Source: CAYYBE01 sp964470345
Lineage (GTDB): Bacteria; Babelota; Babeliae; Babelales; Babelaceae
Direction: 5' to 3'
Length of the DNA: 64,000 nucleotides
Assembly (NCBI GenBank): GCA_964470345.1
Contig: CAYYBE010000007.1
Location: 17,586-81,585 of the forward strand
Position numbers and translations under genes: made by a program
The notes under the pieces: generated by a model
What the model saw: the letters and a program-made list of their open reading frames with translations, nothing else
Databases searched by the model: none
What the model was told of the DNA's origin: nothing
Shown here: positions 44,048 to 52,270 of the stretch, piece by piece
Layout: each line of letters starts with the position of its first letter
Numbering within the stretch: position 1 is the stretch's first letter

Positions 44048-44121
44048 GTGCCCGTAGCTCAGTTGGATAGAGCAACGGATTTCTAATCCGTAGGTCGCTG
44101 GTTCGAATCCAGCCGGGCACA
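44048..44121 (+). tRNA. tRNA-Arg (TCT anticodon)
   Basis: A complete cloverleaf of 74 bases. The acceptor GTGCCCG pairs with CGGGCAC (44114-44120). The D arm is GCTC/GAGC, and the anticodon stem ACGGA/TCCGT holds the loop TTTCTAA with anticodon TCT (44082-44084). The T arm contains GGTTCGAATCC. The discriminator base is A, and no CCA is encoded. It reads AGA codons. No integrase or attachment-site duplication is visible at its 3' end within this window. Confidence 0.97.
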
Positions 44122-44142
44122 ATTCTTTTTTTAGGGGGTAGT

Positions 44143-44763
44143 ATGAAGATTCAGGGGCACATGTCTCATCATAACGTTATACGTCTTATTTCGTTAGCTC
44201 TGTTAGGCGCTTCGTGCTCCTCAGTTAGCTTATTATTGGAAGCAAAGAGCCGTTTTGGTGATCTTCGCCCGGATTCGGCAGAATATAAGCAAATTCGTGA
44301 TATGATCCTCGACTACCAGTCTGCTGAACATGGGGCCCACCATAAAGCATCTCGTGCTGACGAGATTATTCCAGGCCTCTATGTGGGCAGTCAGCGTACA
44401 ACGCAGGCATTACCATCTGACGTCTCACTTGTTATCTCATGCCGTTCAAATCCAAAGCGTCCAGCTATGCCGAAATCGATTGCTTGGAAGGTTGTTTCTG
44501 TTGAGGATAAAGGCTCTGCGGATATCACGCAGTATTTTGATGAAGTGTATACGGCTATCGAAGGGGCGACAACAGGAGTGCTTATCCACTGCAAACGGGG
44601 TATGTCCCGCAGCCCTTCGTTTATCATCGCGTATCTCATGAAGAAGTTCGATGTTCCCTATGAAGCAACATTGCGTTACGTGTGCAAAAAGCACCCAGCT
44701 TGTAATCCTAATAGCTCGTTCGAGCGCCAGCTCAAGGCATATGGCGAGCAGCTGAAGAAGTAG
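44143..44763 (+). CDS. Secreted dual-specificity-type protein phosphatase
   Basis: This 206-residue protein has an N-terminal signal or anchor region (about 12-32, [21 protein letters not shown]). A DSP catalytic domain starts near [12 protein letters not shown] (72-83), typical of eukaryote-like DSPs. The general acid Asp122 lies in SVEDKG, and the P-loop HCKRGMSRS has Cys150 and Arg156. So it should remove phosphate from Ser/Thr/Tyr or another phosphoester by a cysteine mechanism. Because it is exported, the substrate may be outside the cytoplasm or in a host. GGGGG precedes the ATG. A weak lipobox (GASC) is possible. Confidence 0.88.
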   Translation: MKIQGHMSHHNVIRLISLALLGASCSSVSLLLEAKSRFGDLRPDSAEYKQIRDMILDYQSAEHGAHHKASRADEIIPGLYVGSQRTTQALPSDVSLVISCRSNPKRPAMPKSIAWKVVSVEDKGSADITQYFDEVYTAIEGATTGVLIHCKRGMSRSPSFIIAYLMKKFDVPYEATLRYVCKKHPACNPNSSFERQLKAYGEQLKK

Positions 44764-44806
44764 ATTCTTTTCTCAAAAAATAATTGTTTGCAAAGTGAAA
44801 AACGGC

Positions 44807-44834
44807 TTGACACTTTAAGCCCGATGTGGATAAT
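44807..44834 (+). promoter_or_regulatory. Promoter of the AT-rich gene pair
   Basis: TTGACA (44807-44812) and GATAAT (44829-44834) are 16 bases apart. They lie 44 bases before the ATG at 44878. Both boxes are near consensus. Confidence 0.6.
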
Positions 44835-44877
44835 TGTCCGCCGGGGATGATTTTAGCTTTCAGGAAAAGAGCTGTTT

Positions 44878-45519
44878 ATGGTTGACGAAATATTATTGAT
44901 GATTAATTCATTTGTGCTGTTGTGCCGTGAATTTGTTGTTTGGATTTTAAGTTTTGCAGTTTCTCAAAAAGCTAATAATTTGGGAGTCTTTTTGACTGGA
45001 GTCGCTGCTGCATGGGGAGTTTTCAAGGAACTGCCTGATTTTAAAAAACGAAAAAGAATTGAGAATTCTCATAAATATTTTGACAGTGCATGGAAATGCT
45101 TTTCGTCTTTTAAAAAAGCTGTTAGGGATTTAATACAAGCGCCTAAACGAGCTGATGATACGAGTATAATTTCTAGTAATCCTAAGCTTAGAAAAGCTAT
45201 TCTAGATGCTATTTTTGAATTAAACGATTCACTTTTATTGATCAAGACAGATGCTGAATTCAATGAAAGAACTGATATTGCACAAGAATTGATCCCATGG
45301 CTAGCGAAATTAGGAAAGGTATTATCTTATAAATATAATCATGAAGGGGCAAGAAATTTCCCGATAATTGAGTTTTTAGGCGATCTTTATTACTACGATC
45401 TTGAAAAACAAGGAAAAGAAATCGAAGGAGATAAAAAATGGTTCGAAGAGTTAAAAAAAGATAATGTTGAATTGAAAGGGTTGTCTGAAATCTTATTGAG
45501 ATACTACAATCGCCCTTAG
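44878..45519 (+). CDS. Membrane-anchored protein of unknown function (accessory)
   Basis: This 213-residue protein has two N-terminal membrane helices (INSFVLLCREFVVWILSFAV and LGVFLTGVAAAWGVF), then a basic patch (FKKRKR). A cytosolic helical domain of about 160 residues follows, rich in Lys, Glu, Asp and Leu. Its codons are much richer in A and T than those of the flanking genes, which suggests transfer. It is followed after 17 bases by an antitoxin-like gene. The plan (short membrane anchor plus helical domain) is seen in several small defence or toxin proteins, but no family is recognised. Confidence 0.6.
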   Translation: MVDEILLMINSFVLLCREFVVWILSFAVSQKANNLGVFLTGVAAAWGVFKELPDFKKRKRIENSHKYFDSAWKCFSSFKKAVRDLIQAPKRADDTSIISSNPKLRKAILDAIFELNDSLLLIKTDAEFNERTDIAQELIPWLAKLGKVLSYKYNHEGARNFPIIEFLGDLYYYDLEKQGKEIEGDKKWFEELKKDNVELKGLSEILLRYYNRP

Positions 45520-45536
45520 TTTAATAAGGGATTTTT

Positions 45537-45989
45537 ATGTTTATTGATTCATTAGTTAATTTTTATCTCGAGAATTTGATTAGTCTTGAACAAGCGATTA
45601 ATTCTTCCGAGGAGGAAATAGTTGAGGTATGGGCCGTTTCTTTTCCGCAGGTAATAGTGAGGGAAGCTTCAGTTGATGAGGCTGTTACTGATTTTAAGAA
45701 TATGCTTAAGACAAGCGAGAGTTTTGTTTTTATGATAAATAATATTGTGTTCAGTAATACTGAAGGGATGAAAGAGCTTTCAACGCAGGAAGCTGCCGAT
45801 ATCTTGCACGTATCACGTCCTTTTTTGATAAAACTTTTGGAGACGAAGAAGATTCCTTTTCGCAAAGTGGGAACCCGGAGAAAAGTGTTACTCAAAGACC
45901 TTATGTTGTACAAAACAAAAAATGATGAAGCTCGTCGTAAGATTTTAGATGAGTTGGCCCAAGAAGCGCAGGAACTTGGATTGTATTGA
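45537..45989 (+). CDS. Excisionase-type helix-turn-helix protein, antitoxin-like, without its usual PIN toxin
   Basis: This 150-residue protein has a C-terminal domain (about 77-150) with LSTQEAADILHVSRPFLIKLL and IPFRKVGTRRKVLLKDLMLY. This pattern belongs to excisionase-family antitoxins usually encoded just upstream of a PIN-domain toxin. The N-terminal half (about 1-75) is acidic and may be the toxin-binding part. Here the stop is followed by a Nudix gene, not a PIN gene. AAGGG precedes the ATG. It may pair with the membrane protein upstream, or be a leftover antitoxin. Confidence 0.7.
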   Translation: MFIDSLVNFYLENLISLEQAINSSEEEIVEVWAVSFPQVIVREASVDEAVTDFKNMLKTSESFVFMINNIVFSNTEGMKELSTQEAADILHVSRPFLIKLLETKKIPFRKVGTRRKVLLKDLMLYKTKNDEARRKILDELAQEAQELGLY

Positions 45990-46023
45990 ATGGAAGAGGT
46001 TGGACTTACCTTGGGAGGCTCTC

Positions 46024-46515
46024 ATGCTTGAACGATCATCAGTCAGAATAATTGTGCTTAATAGTGCCGACGAACTGCTCCTCATACAAATGCGGGCGGG
46101 GTGTGCGGGTCAAAAAACACCCTTTTGGTTAACACCTGGCGGTGGCATAGAGTCAGGAGAAACGTTTCACCAAGCGTTATATCGTGAGCTTCATGAAGAA
46201 ACAGGAATTGTGCAGGCGCAGGTTATAGAGATTGTCGAGCCTGCAGTCTGGTACGAGGAATTTGTGTACGAACACAAAGGTGCACCAATACTGTTTAAGC
46301 AAACATTTTATATGGTTCGAGTCGATGCTCCAGCAGTTGAAATTATGGCTAATCCTGATGAACATGAGCAACAGATGATATGTGGATTTCGCTGGTGGAA
46401 TGTTGAGTCGGTGCAACGTGCAGCTGCAACAGAGTTGTTTTTTCCGCGCTTATTACCAACCCTTTTACCCTCTTTGCTCATTGAGCGACCAAAAGAAACG
46501 CTTATTATCGTTTGA
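46024..46515 (+). CDS. Nudix hydrolase
   Basis: This 163-residue protein has the Nudix box: GGGIESGETFHQALYRELHEETGI (46139-46210), matching GX5EX7REUXEEXGU with the metal-binding Glu residues. Nudix enzymes cleave nucleoside diphosphates linked to another group; the substrate here is not known. The start at 46024 has GGGAGG upstream; an upstream in-frame start at 45949 lies within the preceding gene. It is downstream of the AT-rich pair but has ordinary base composition. Confidence 0.9.
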   Translation: MLERSSVRIIVLNSADELLLIQMRAGCAGQKTPFWLTPGGGIESGETFHQALYRELHEETGIVQAQVIEIVEPAVWYEEFVYEHKGAPILFKQTFYMVRVDAPAVEIMANPDEHEQQMICGFRWWNVESVQRAAATELFFPRLLPTLLPSLLIERPKETLIIV

Positions 46516-46607
46516 CTACCCACTCGAGTAGGTTGTTAATTGCTGAAATTTGTTTTGCTTGGTATTCTTCTGTATAACATTGTGTAGGTATAGAAAGAGG
46601 AGAATAT

Positions 46608-47075
46608 ATGAAGAAACAATCACTGTATTCGTTGGCGATTGCCTCAACACTGGTTTTAGCAGGGTGCGGCACATCAACAACGGTTGATACAAAAAGTTCA
46701 ACATCGAGGGAGTCAAAGATGGAACGTCAAACAACAACTTCCGGATTAGCATATGAAGTTGTCAAAGAAGGTACCGGCGTTGCACCACAACGTGGTCAAC
46801 ATGTAACGGTACATTATACAGGTTGGTTAGATGATGCTGGTAAGCCAGGTAAGAAATTTGATAGCAGTGTTGACCGTGGTCAGCCCTTTGTATTTGTTAT
46901 TGGCGTTGGCCAAGTAATTAAGGGTTGGGACGAAGGTGTCATGCTCATGAAAGTGGGCGAAAAACGTCGTCTTATTATCCCTGCAAACTTGGGCTATGGT
47001 GCCCATGGTGCAGGTGGCGTAATTCCACCAAACGCAACACTTATTTTTGACGTTGAACTTTTGGATGTTAAGTAA
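46608..47075 (+). CDS. FKBP-type peptidyl-prolyl isomerase lipoprotein
   Basis: This 155-residue protein has a lipoprotein signal with lipobox LVLAGC (Cys20). A short Ser/Thr-rich linker precedes one FKBP domain (about 45-155). Typical motifs are VTVHYTGWL, GKKFDSSVDRGQPFVF, VIKGWDEGVMLMKVGEKRRLIIP, and LGYGAHGAGGVIPPNATLIFDVELL (46992-47066). It should catalyse proline isomerisation in the periplasm, anchored to a membrane, to help fold exported proteins. A strong terminator follows. Confidence 0.95.
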   Translation: MKKQSLYSLAIASTLVLAGCGTSTTVDTKSSTSRESKMERQTTTSGLAYEVVKEGTGVAPQRGQHVTVHYTGWLDDAGKPGKKFDSSVDRGQPFVFVIGVGQVIKGWDEGVMLMKVGEKRRLIIPANLGYGAHGAGGVIPPNATLIFDVELLDVK

Positions 47076-47124
47076 CCAAAAGTAACGGTCAACAAGTTTA
47101 GTACACGTCTGGTATACATGTACA

Positions 47125-47156
47125 AGAGAACCCCGCTTTGTGCGGGGTTTCTTTTT
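47125..47156 (+). terminator. Terminator after the FKBP gene
   Basis: AACCCCGC (47129-47136) pairs with GCGGGGTT (47142-47149) around TTTGT, followed by TCTTTTTTG. It is a strong rho-independent terminator. Confidence 0.9.
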
Positions 47157-47193
47157 TGTGATTCGCGTGAAAGTTGAGCTTACGTGTGCTTAC

Positions 47194-47673
47194 TTATGCA
47201 ATAAGCATTGCTAATGCCATCACCGCCATCAGCACGTCTTCAAAGAGGGTGACGTAGGTCATGGGAATCTTAAAAACAACTCCAAGACAAGCGCAAGTAA
47301 AGTCTTGATGTTTTGAAAGTGCATTTGCGACACCTGCAGCACTAACGAGCATAAGTAATACCGTAAGAACCTGTGTGGTGACTAAAAGGGTTCGTGTTAG
47401 ATACGCAAGTCCTAAGGTAAGTTCAAGAAATGGATAGATCTGTGCATAAAAGCTACTGCGTTGTGCGATCAGATCATACTCAGCATAGGCATGGGCAAAG
47501 GCTTTGAGGTTATAAAGTTTAAAGCCGCCAAAGATGATGAAGAATGCTCCCATAAAGTCATACGAAAATTCATGCAGGTCCCACGCTGGCGCTAAGAATT
47601 GGCGTGCAAATGAGAAGAATAGGATAAGCGAGAAGAGCATGATGAGCGGGAGAAAATCTTTGATTTTTGGCAT
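47194..47673 (-). CDS. MauE/DoxX-like membrane protein
   Basis: This 159-residue protein has four membrane helices. The middle part (MGAFFIIFGGFKLYNLKAFAH, then YDLIAQRSSFYAQIYPFLELTLGLAYL) fits the MauE/DoxX-like family. Near the C-terminus the CACLG motif, typical of MauE, gives a possible redox pair. MauE proteins help form disulfides in exported proteins. The start at 47673 is an ATG; an extension to a TTG at 47691 is less likely. A link to the periplasmic thioredoxin-like protein at 16.8 kb is possible but not supported by position. Confidence 0.75.
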   Translation of the reverse strand: MPKIKDFLPLIMLFSLILFFSFARQFLAPAWDLHEFSYDFMGAFFIIFGGFKLYNLKAFAHAYAEYDLIAQRSSFYAQIYPFLELTLGLAYLTRTLLVTTQVLTVLLMLVSAAGVANALSKHQDFTCACLGVVFKIPMTYVTLFEDVLMAVMALAMLIA

Positions 47674-47844
47674 TTGTTTTGAACCTTTCAAAAAATAATT
47701 ACTACTCTAGCTGTATCACGGTATTTGGGGTGAACACAAGAAAAGAGAGTTCTCTCAATGTATTGTGAGTTAGATTTTATTTTTACTATGCTTACTGGCG
47801 AGGTTAGATTTGTGTTTAAGTTAGTTTAGTCAGGGAGCGTAGCT

Positions 47845-48126
47845 ATGAAAATTAATGCCATCAGATTTTCAGCAGCGGTTGCATCGGTAACGCTGGTGTT
47901 CAAGCTTGTTGCACACATTATTTTGTTTAAATTTATGCCTGCATTCGGTATGGAGTTATTGGCGAAAGTATATTATGTCACCAATGTTGAAAACGTTAGC
48001 AAAAATTTTGCCTTTAGCTATGAATCATTTATCTATCACGTAGCATTTTTTACTGGCATCATGTTTGTTCTGAGCTGGGCGATCATAACGGTTTATAACA
48101 AGCTGGAAGAACGTAATAACGCTTAG
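47845..48126 (+). CDS. Small two-helix membrane protein of unknown function
   Basis: This 93-residue protein has two membrane helices (FSAAVASVTLVFKLVAHIIL and VAFFTGIMFVLSWAIITVYN) separated by a polar segment. No known family is recognised. GGGAG lies before the ATG. It stands alone between the MauE-like gene and the DUF4143 gene. Confidence 0.65.
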   Translation: MKINAIRFSAAVASVTLVFKLVAHIILFKFMPAFGMELLAKVYYVTNVENVSKNFAFSYESFIYHVAFFTGIMFVLSWAIITVYNKLEERNNA

Positions 48127-48194
48127 TTGCGTTGCCACCAATCTTGCAGCCCCCGTTTGATAGCAGTAGTGAGGTTGTAATATGGTGGAGTCAG

Positions 48195-48899
48195 CTATAA
48201 AAATAACTCGGACAAAAACGTTTGTGCACTGAGTATTTTAATATCTTGTTGTACGTACTCTCGTCGCAAGTTTTTGACGACTTGAACTGCAGGGTATTGG
48301 TATTTCTTTTGGAACGAAACGAGTCCCTTGCTCGGAGAATCATCAGAAAGTTTTGCTTCAATAATCTGTTCGATTTTTCCTTGAAGGGCAAGCGCGAAAT
48401 CAACTTCGACACCATCTTTGGTGCGCAAGTAATGGAGTTTATATTCTTGTGCCTTGTAGTCGGTCAGAGCACACGTATGCTTAAGTAGGCTGACGGCCAT
48501 GAGATTCTCGAATTTTGCTCCGTCGTCACCTTCAACAAGCCCTGTGTCAAAAAAGTAGATTTTTGGTTCTTTGAGTAAACTACGCGCGATATTTTTTGAG
48601 TAGGGAGTTACACGGAAGACGACAAAGAGCGCTTCTAAAATTTGTATATATTTTTTAATGGTCGTTGGTGATACGCCCACATCTTCGGATAATGATTTAT
48701 AGGAAACTGGTGATCCAACACGATTTCTGAGGAGATTAAAAACCAGCCACAGCGCTTTTGGGTTTCTTATCTGGTTAGTTTCAAAGAGATGGGTACGTAA
48801 AACATTGCCAATGTGCTCTAAAAGATTGCGTTGTGTTTTGGCGTCGTATTCAATTTTTTCAAGATCCTTAAAGATTGCTTCTTTTTGTATTCGTTTCAT
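48195..48899 (-). CDS. DUF4143 domain protein lacking its AAA ATPase half
   Basis: This 234-residue protein starts with helices (AIFKDLEKIEYDAKTQRNLLE) and a winged-helix part (VSYKSLSEDVGVSPTTIKKYIQILEALFVVFRV, 48620-48718). It then has the DUF4143 nuclease-like part (PKIYFFDTGLV; KDGVEVDFAL; IIEAKLS). Full proteins have about 170 residues of AAA ATPase first, with Walker A and B. Those are absent here and are not seen upstream in any frame. The start has CGGAG upstream, so this may be a stable fragment or a remnant. A palindrome lies about 80 bases upstream. Confidence 0.75.
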   Translation of the reverse strand: MKRIQKEAIFKDLEKIEYDAKTQRNLLEHIGNVLRTHLFETNQIRNPKALWLVFNLLRNRVGSPVSYKSLSEDVGVSPTTIKKYIQILEALFVVFRVTPYSKNIARSLLKEPKIYFFDTGLVEGDDGAKFENLMAVSLLKHTCALTDYKAQEYKLHYLRTKDGVEVDFALALQGKIEQIIEAKLSDDSPSKGLVSFQKKYQYPAVQVVKNLRREYVQQDIKILSAQTFLSELFL

Positions 48900-48964
48900 C
48901 TGCGTCGCTCCGTAATTTCTTTAGTCAGATTTGCGAACCATCTGCTCTTAGTATACGACTAAAA

Positions 48965-49010
48965 TGCAGCGAAATGGAAGAAAGTCGCGACTTTTCGCCA
49001 TTTGCGTGGA
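48965..49010. promoter_or_regulatory. Palindrome upstream of the DUF4143 gene
   Basis: AAAGTCGCGACTTT (48981-48994) is a perfect 14-base palindrome. Outside it, GCGAAATGG (48969-48977) and CCATTTGCG (48998-49006) form nearly matching arms, giving a hairpin of about 40 bases. It lies between two divergent genes. It recalls the palindrome near the DUF1016 gene, which has a different sequence. Confidence 0.55.
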
Positions 49011-49126
49011 AAAAAGTCGGGATTGCTGGGAGGTATAGCTTTTACCTCTGGACCTCTTATACTAAAAAAGAGCCGGAATCTTAGGCTTTGGCTCAACAAA
49101 TATCAATATTACAACAGGAGAATTTC

Positions 49127-49711
49127 ATGAAATTACGAATTTTGATTGGTCTTGTACTGGTTTTGTCGGGCATCACCGTAACCGTTGGCGCTGAAAATGC
49201 TCCTGTGATCAAAAGATCTGCATATTGTATTAAGCATGGGAAAGATTGCTGTGTACAAATTAAGCGTATGTTTGCTACAGGGGGGTGGATAGGTCGTTCG
49301 ATTCCTGATGAACGTCCATCTTGTATCGTTGGTGGGTGCGGTGGTCGTATGCTCGAAGAAGGTGAATGTACCTGTCATGCTCTTATTGAAAAGCAACTAG
49401 CCAATAAAAAATCTATCGCAACCTATCATGATCAATCAGGTAATATTCTCGAAATAAGTGACGTTGCTGATCAAGCAAGAATTGAGCTTCAACGTACTCC
49501 TGTGTGGGGCGAGGTTGTTAAATCGATCAAAGGTCCTTCGGTTCTTCATCTGTATGATCCGACTGATTGTCCTGTAGCTTGTCTGCATGTTCCAACAGAT
49601 ATTCTATCACTGAATAGGATTGCGGATCGCTACCATCTTCGTGAAATTAAGCGAACGTATTGGCCGAGCCTTTGGAAGGGACAAATCACAGAAACAGTTG
49701 TGCGTCGTTAA
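49127..49711 (+). CDS. Secreted cysteine-rich protein of unknown function
   Basis: This 194-residue protein starts at the ATG at 49127 with GGAGAA upstream; an in-frame start at 49088 is less likely. A signal peptide (LRILIGLVLVLSGITVTVGA) is followed by an N-terminal region with eight Cys (YCIKHGKDCCVQI, then SCIVGGCGGRM and GECTCHAL), about residues 34-85. The spacing recalls small disulfide-bonded or metal-binding domains but matches no family by eye. The C-terminal half has two more Cys (DCPVACLHV). A disulfide-rich periplasmic protein is likely, consistent with a periplasmic thioredoxin. Confidence 0.65.
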   Translation: MKLRILIGLVLVLSGITVTVGAENAPVIKRSAYCIKHGKDCCVQIKRMFATGGWIGRSIPDERPSCIVGGCGGRMLEEGECTCHALIEKQLANKKSIATYHDQSGNILEISDVADQARIELQRTPVWGEVVKSIKGPSVLHLYDPTDCPVACLHVPTDILSLNRIADRYHLREIKRTYWPSLWKGQITETVVRR

Positions 49712-49715
49712 TCGA

Positions 49716-50552
49716 CTATTTTGATTCGGGTACAAACAGCTTTTGATCTGCATAGGTACTGACCCGTTTCATCCATCCTGGGAGAAAGTTGACCCGGCGG
49801 TAATCAGGAGCAGAGTCTTCGACCAGCATTAACAGCATTTTGGTTGCCGAGACGGTAAACGCTTTCGGTGCCGTTTCTATGGTCAGGTCATCGGGCATGT
49901 CTGAAAGAACTTGTAATAAACCCCAGCCTTTCCCCTTGCAGTTTTCTTCAGGGTTAAGCCCTGTGCCTTTAAAATTGCAATAGTCTACCAGGGCGTAGGA
50001 GCCCAATGCCGATGAGCGTAACAGCATATAGTTTTTGATAAGCTTGGCGCGCTCTTGCTTTGGGGTTGCTTTAACCATACGTGGCCATTGGGTTTCAAGC
50101 GTATGAATCATAAACTCTGTTTGCAGATCTACCGTTGCTGCTAAAATATCGCGAAGTTCATTTGTTCGCTGGGTGTCATCCAGCATTTCTTGCCGTGTTT
50201 GCCAAGGTGCCCCGGTGCGTAAAGCCTTTTTGAGCCAATCAGGTAATGCGACGCCATGTTTTTTGAGGTATGCACACAGCGTAGGAAAGGTTTCGGTAAA
50301 CGGGCGCTTAATCCCTTGCGGATACCAGATACAATGACCGATGCCAAGCGATGGGAAGCTTTCGAGCGTCTTGTTCCAAAAAACAAGCAGATCTTTGCGA
50401 CCTAATGCCTCGTTGTTCCAAATCAATTGGCCGATTTTTTTGATCTCTTGTGGTGCTAACTCTTTTTGTAATGGTACTGCATGCGCAGAGGTGTTCGGTG
50501 TAAGTAAGCAGGTGAGTATGCAGGTGAGCAGGCTTAATCGATATTCCATCAC
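49716..50552 (-). CDS. Secreted protein of a conserved family, possibly peptidoglycan-active
   Basis: This 278-residue protein has a signal peptide (RLSLLTCILTCLLTPNTSAHA). Its most striking block is IGQLIWNNEALGRKDLLVFWN followed by FPSLGIGHCIWYPQG. This SLGIGH-WYP pattern is shared by exported proteins in several Gram-negative groups whose function is not settled. The Glu in NNEALG followed by GIGH resembles the layout of lysozyme-like hydrolases, but this is only a hint. It ends 4 bases from the convergent Cys-rich gene. Confidence 0.6.
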   Translation of the reverse strand: MMEYRLSLLTCILTCLLTPNTSAHAVPLQKELAPQEIKKIGQLIWNNEALGRKDLLVFWNKTLESFPSLGIGHCIWYPQGIKRPFTETFPTLCAYLKKHGVALPDWLKKALRTGAPWQTRQEMLDDTQRTNELRDILAATVDLQTEFMIHTLETQWPRMVKATPKQERAKLIKNYMLLRSSALGSYALVDYCNFKGTGLNPEENCKGKGWGLLQVLSDMPDDLTIETAPKAFTVSATKMLLMLVEDSAPDYRRVNFLPGWMKRVSTYADQKLFVPESK

Positions 50553-50680
50553 TCTTCCCCTTTTGCCCTGTGGGCTACAAGTAACTTTCTAATTCACTCA
50601 TCAGTCTAAAATAATTCAGACTGAAATGCAATATTAGGCTTAAGCGGGCAGGTGCTCAGCGAGCAGGTGCTCTTTGTATG

Positions 50681-51391
50681 CTATATGTTACGTAACCATT
50701 GTTTGTCAAAGGTATACTTTGCTGCAAAAGCACCAATAAGACCTGCAACAGCACTGCGGCTCAGATCTGTCGGTCCGCGCATGAGCCACGTTGAACCGAT
50801 GCCGGCAAGGCTACCAATTCCAAAGAGGGTGGTAAGTGTGCAGATATCACCGATGGTTACATTACCGATGTGATTTCCATCGCGGTCTATTTTCTCTATA
50901 TCTGTCTCTCTTTCTCGAAGGTGGCTGGTAAGAGACTCACCTGCTTTTTGATGATATTTTCTGTAAAGTTCTGCTGCAAGAAGACCACTGACCGTTGCGC
51001 AACCGCCAAACCACGCACCTTTGGTAGTGGATCGACTGATGAGCCAGGCAAGCGTAGCGCCAGTTCCTGCGCCGAGTCCTGCGGCTGTTGTCCACATGCA
51101 TCCATTTTCTATCGTTTCTTGTTGAGAGCTTTTTTCTGCCTGTCTACCGGGTCTGCCGTACACGCTGTTAGCGAGATAGGTTACTCCTGCTCCAGCGATA
51201 AGAGCAGCAGTTAGTGTTGCTGGGGTTAATGCCTTGTGGTATCCCCACATGATTGGGTTAGCCACATACAGTTTAAGACCCTGTTTGAGATAGGAGAGTG
51301 TATGCGCTGCCATGGTTTGTACGTTTGCTTGTACTGGCAGTGCTGTGCTTGTAATGAGCGCGATAAGAACTACAATTTTACGACAATTCAT
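50681..51391 (-). CDS. Membrane-associated secreted protein of unknown function, HPW-like helix
   Basis: This 236-residue protein has a signal peptide (RKIVVLIALITSTALPVQA). After it comes a segment (VANPIMWGYHKALTPATLTA, then LIAGAGVTYLANSVY) whose layout (NPxxWGY, then a Gly/Ala-rich helix and a Tyr) resembles the HPW anchor. Further Gly-rich hydrophobic stretches (TTAAGLGAGTGATLAWLIS; LFGIGSLAGIGSTWLM) may insert in the membrane. The start at 51391 has GGGGAG upstream. No known domain is recognised. Confidence 0.6.
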   Translation of the reverse strand: MNCRKIVVLIALITSTALPVQANVQTMAAHTLSYLKQGLKLYVANPIMWGYHKALTPATLTAALIAGAGVTYLANSVYGRPGRQAEKSSQQETIENGCMWTTAAGLGAGTGATLAWLISRSTTKGAWFGGCATVSGLLAAELYRKYHQKAGESLTSHLRERETDIEKIDRDGNHIGNVTIGDICTLTTLFGIGSLAGIGSTWLMRGPTDLSRSAVAGLIGAFAAKYTFDKQWLRNI

Positions 51392-51478
51392 GCTATTTCT
51401 CCCCAAGAGGCGACGGTATTACTTTTTGTTTGCTTCTTATTCCCAGGATACCAGCAGGGCGTTTGGCGTCAAAAGGTA

Positions 51479-52270
51479 TCAGAGTCGCTCGATCAGTTCA
51501 GTTCTGACGAGTTCATAGGCGCTCGTTGGGTTGAACGAATGAACGCTGGGGGAAATAAGTGGGAGGATATCGCCACGAAACTCTGGGTTTTGTAATTTGA
51601 TTTCCATATTTTCGGTAAACTGTTCTTTTGAAACGTGTTGGCTGGCGCGCTCCATATACTGATTAAAGCAATGAACTATTGCTTGTGTATCGAGCGAGGG
51701 GAGTGTTGAAAGAGCCATGAAAAGATCGTAAAGATCTCGCCCCTTGCGCCGCTGGTAGAGGGCTCGCATTTTAGTTCCCAGGAGTTCTTCGATTTTATAG
51801 CCAGTAATTGTAACGGTTCCGGGGGCCCAGGAAGAATTGCTTGTGAATTGATATTCATGAAAACCCAAGATGGAAAAATGTTCCCTTGTATTAATTTCAA
51901 TCTTGAGCTTAATGGGTAATTGGTTATCACTTACTGTCCGATAGTCTAACGTAAAGAGGCCTTTAGAGGCGCCCCATTTCTTCGGTCTTCCAAGCCACGG
52001 GTCCATAACCTCTCTCAGAGCATTGACTGTTTGCCCAATTGGTTCCGTGCTTATTTGTACAAGATCAATATCTTCAGAGTATCGTGATGGTGGATTGAAA
52101 ATAAGCTTATTAAGGGCTGTGCCGCCGCGGAAAGCTAATGTCTTTCGCAACTCAGGATGTCCATAGATTTGTAAAAGAGCTTTGGTGATGATGAGATCTT
52201 GTTCTACTTGCTCTTTTTCTTGCCATGGAGCGGTCTTACTCCATTCATCGAGATAAGTTTTTGGAATCAT
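51479..52270 (-). CDS. abiEii: AbiEii-type nucleotidyltransferase toxin
   Basis: This 263-residue protein has the polymerase-beta-like fold of type IV toxin AbiEii. RGGTALNKL (about 48-56) and YSEDIDL (64-70) supply the Gly-rich loop and the metal-binding Asp pair. The C-terminal part has RRKGRDLYDLFMAL, also typical of the family. AbiEii/MenT-like enzymes transfer nucleotides to tRNA or other targets and stop growth, for example in phage defence. It overlaps the antitoxin gene by ATGA. All catalytic residues visible look intact. Confidence 0.92.
   Translation of the reverse strand: MIPKTYLDEWSKTAPWQEKEQVEQDLIITKALLQIYGHPELRKTLAFRGGTALNKLIFNPPSRYSEDIDLVQISTEPIGQTVNALREVMDPWLGRPKKWGASKGLFTLDYRTVSDNQLPIKLKIEINTREHFSILGFHEYQFTSNSSWAPGTVTITGYKIEELLGTKMRALYQRRKGRDLYDLFMALSTLPSLDTQAIVHCFNQYMERASQHVSKEQFTENMEIKLQNPEFRGDILPLISPSVHSFNPTSAYELVRTELIERL

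Noticed and set aside
44122..46020. Genomic island inserted at tRNA-Arg
   Set aside because: The base composition of two genes is unusual, but no integrase and no repeat of the tRNA 3' end were found, so an island with attachment sites cannot be supported.
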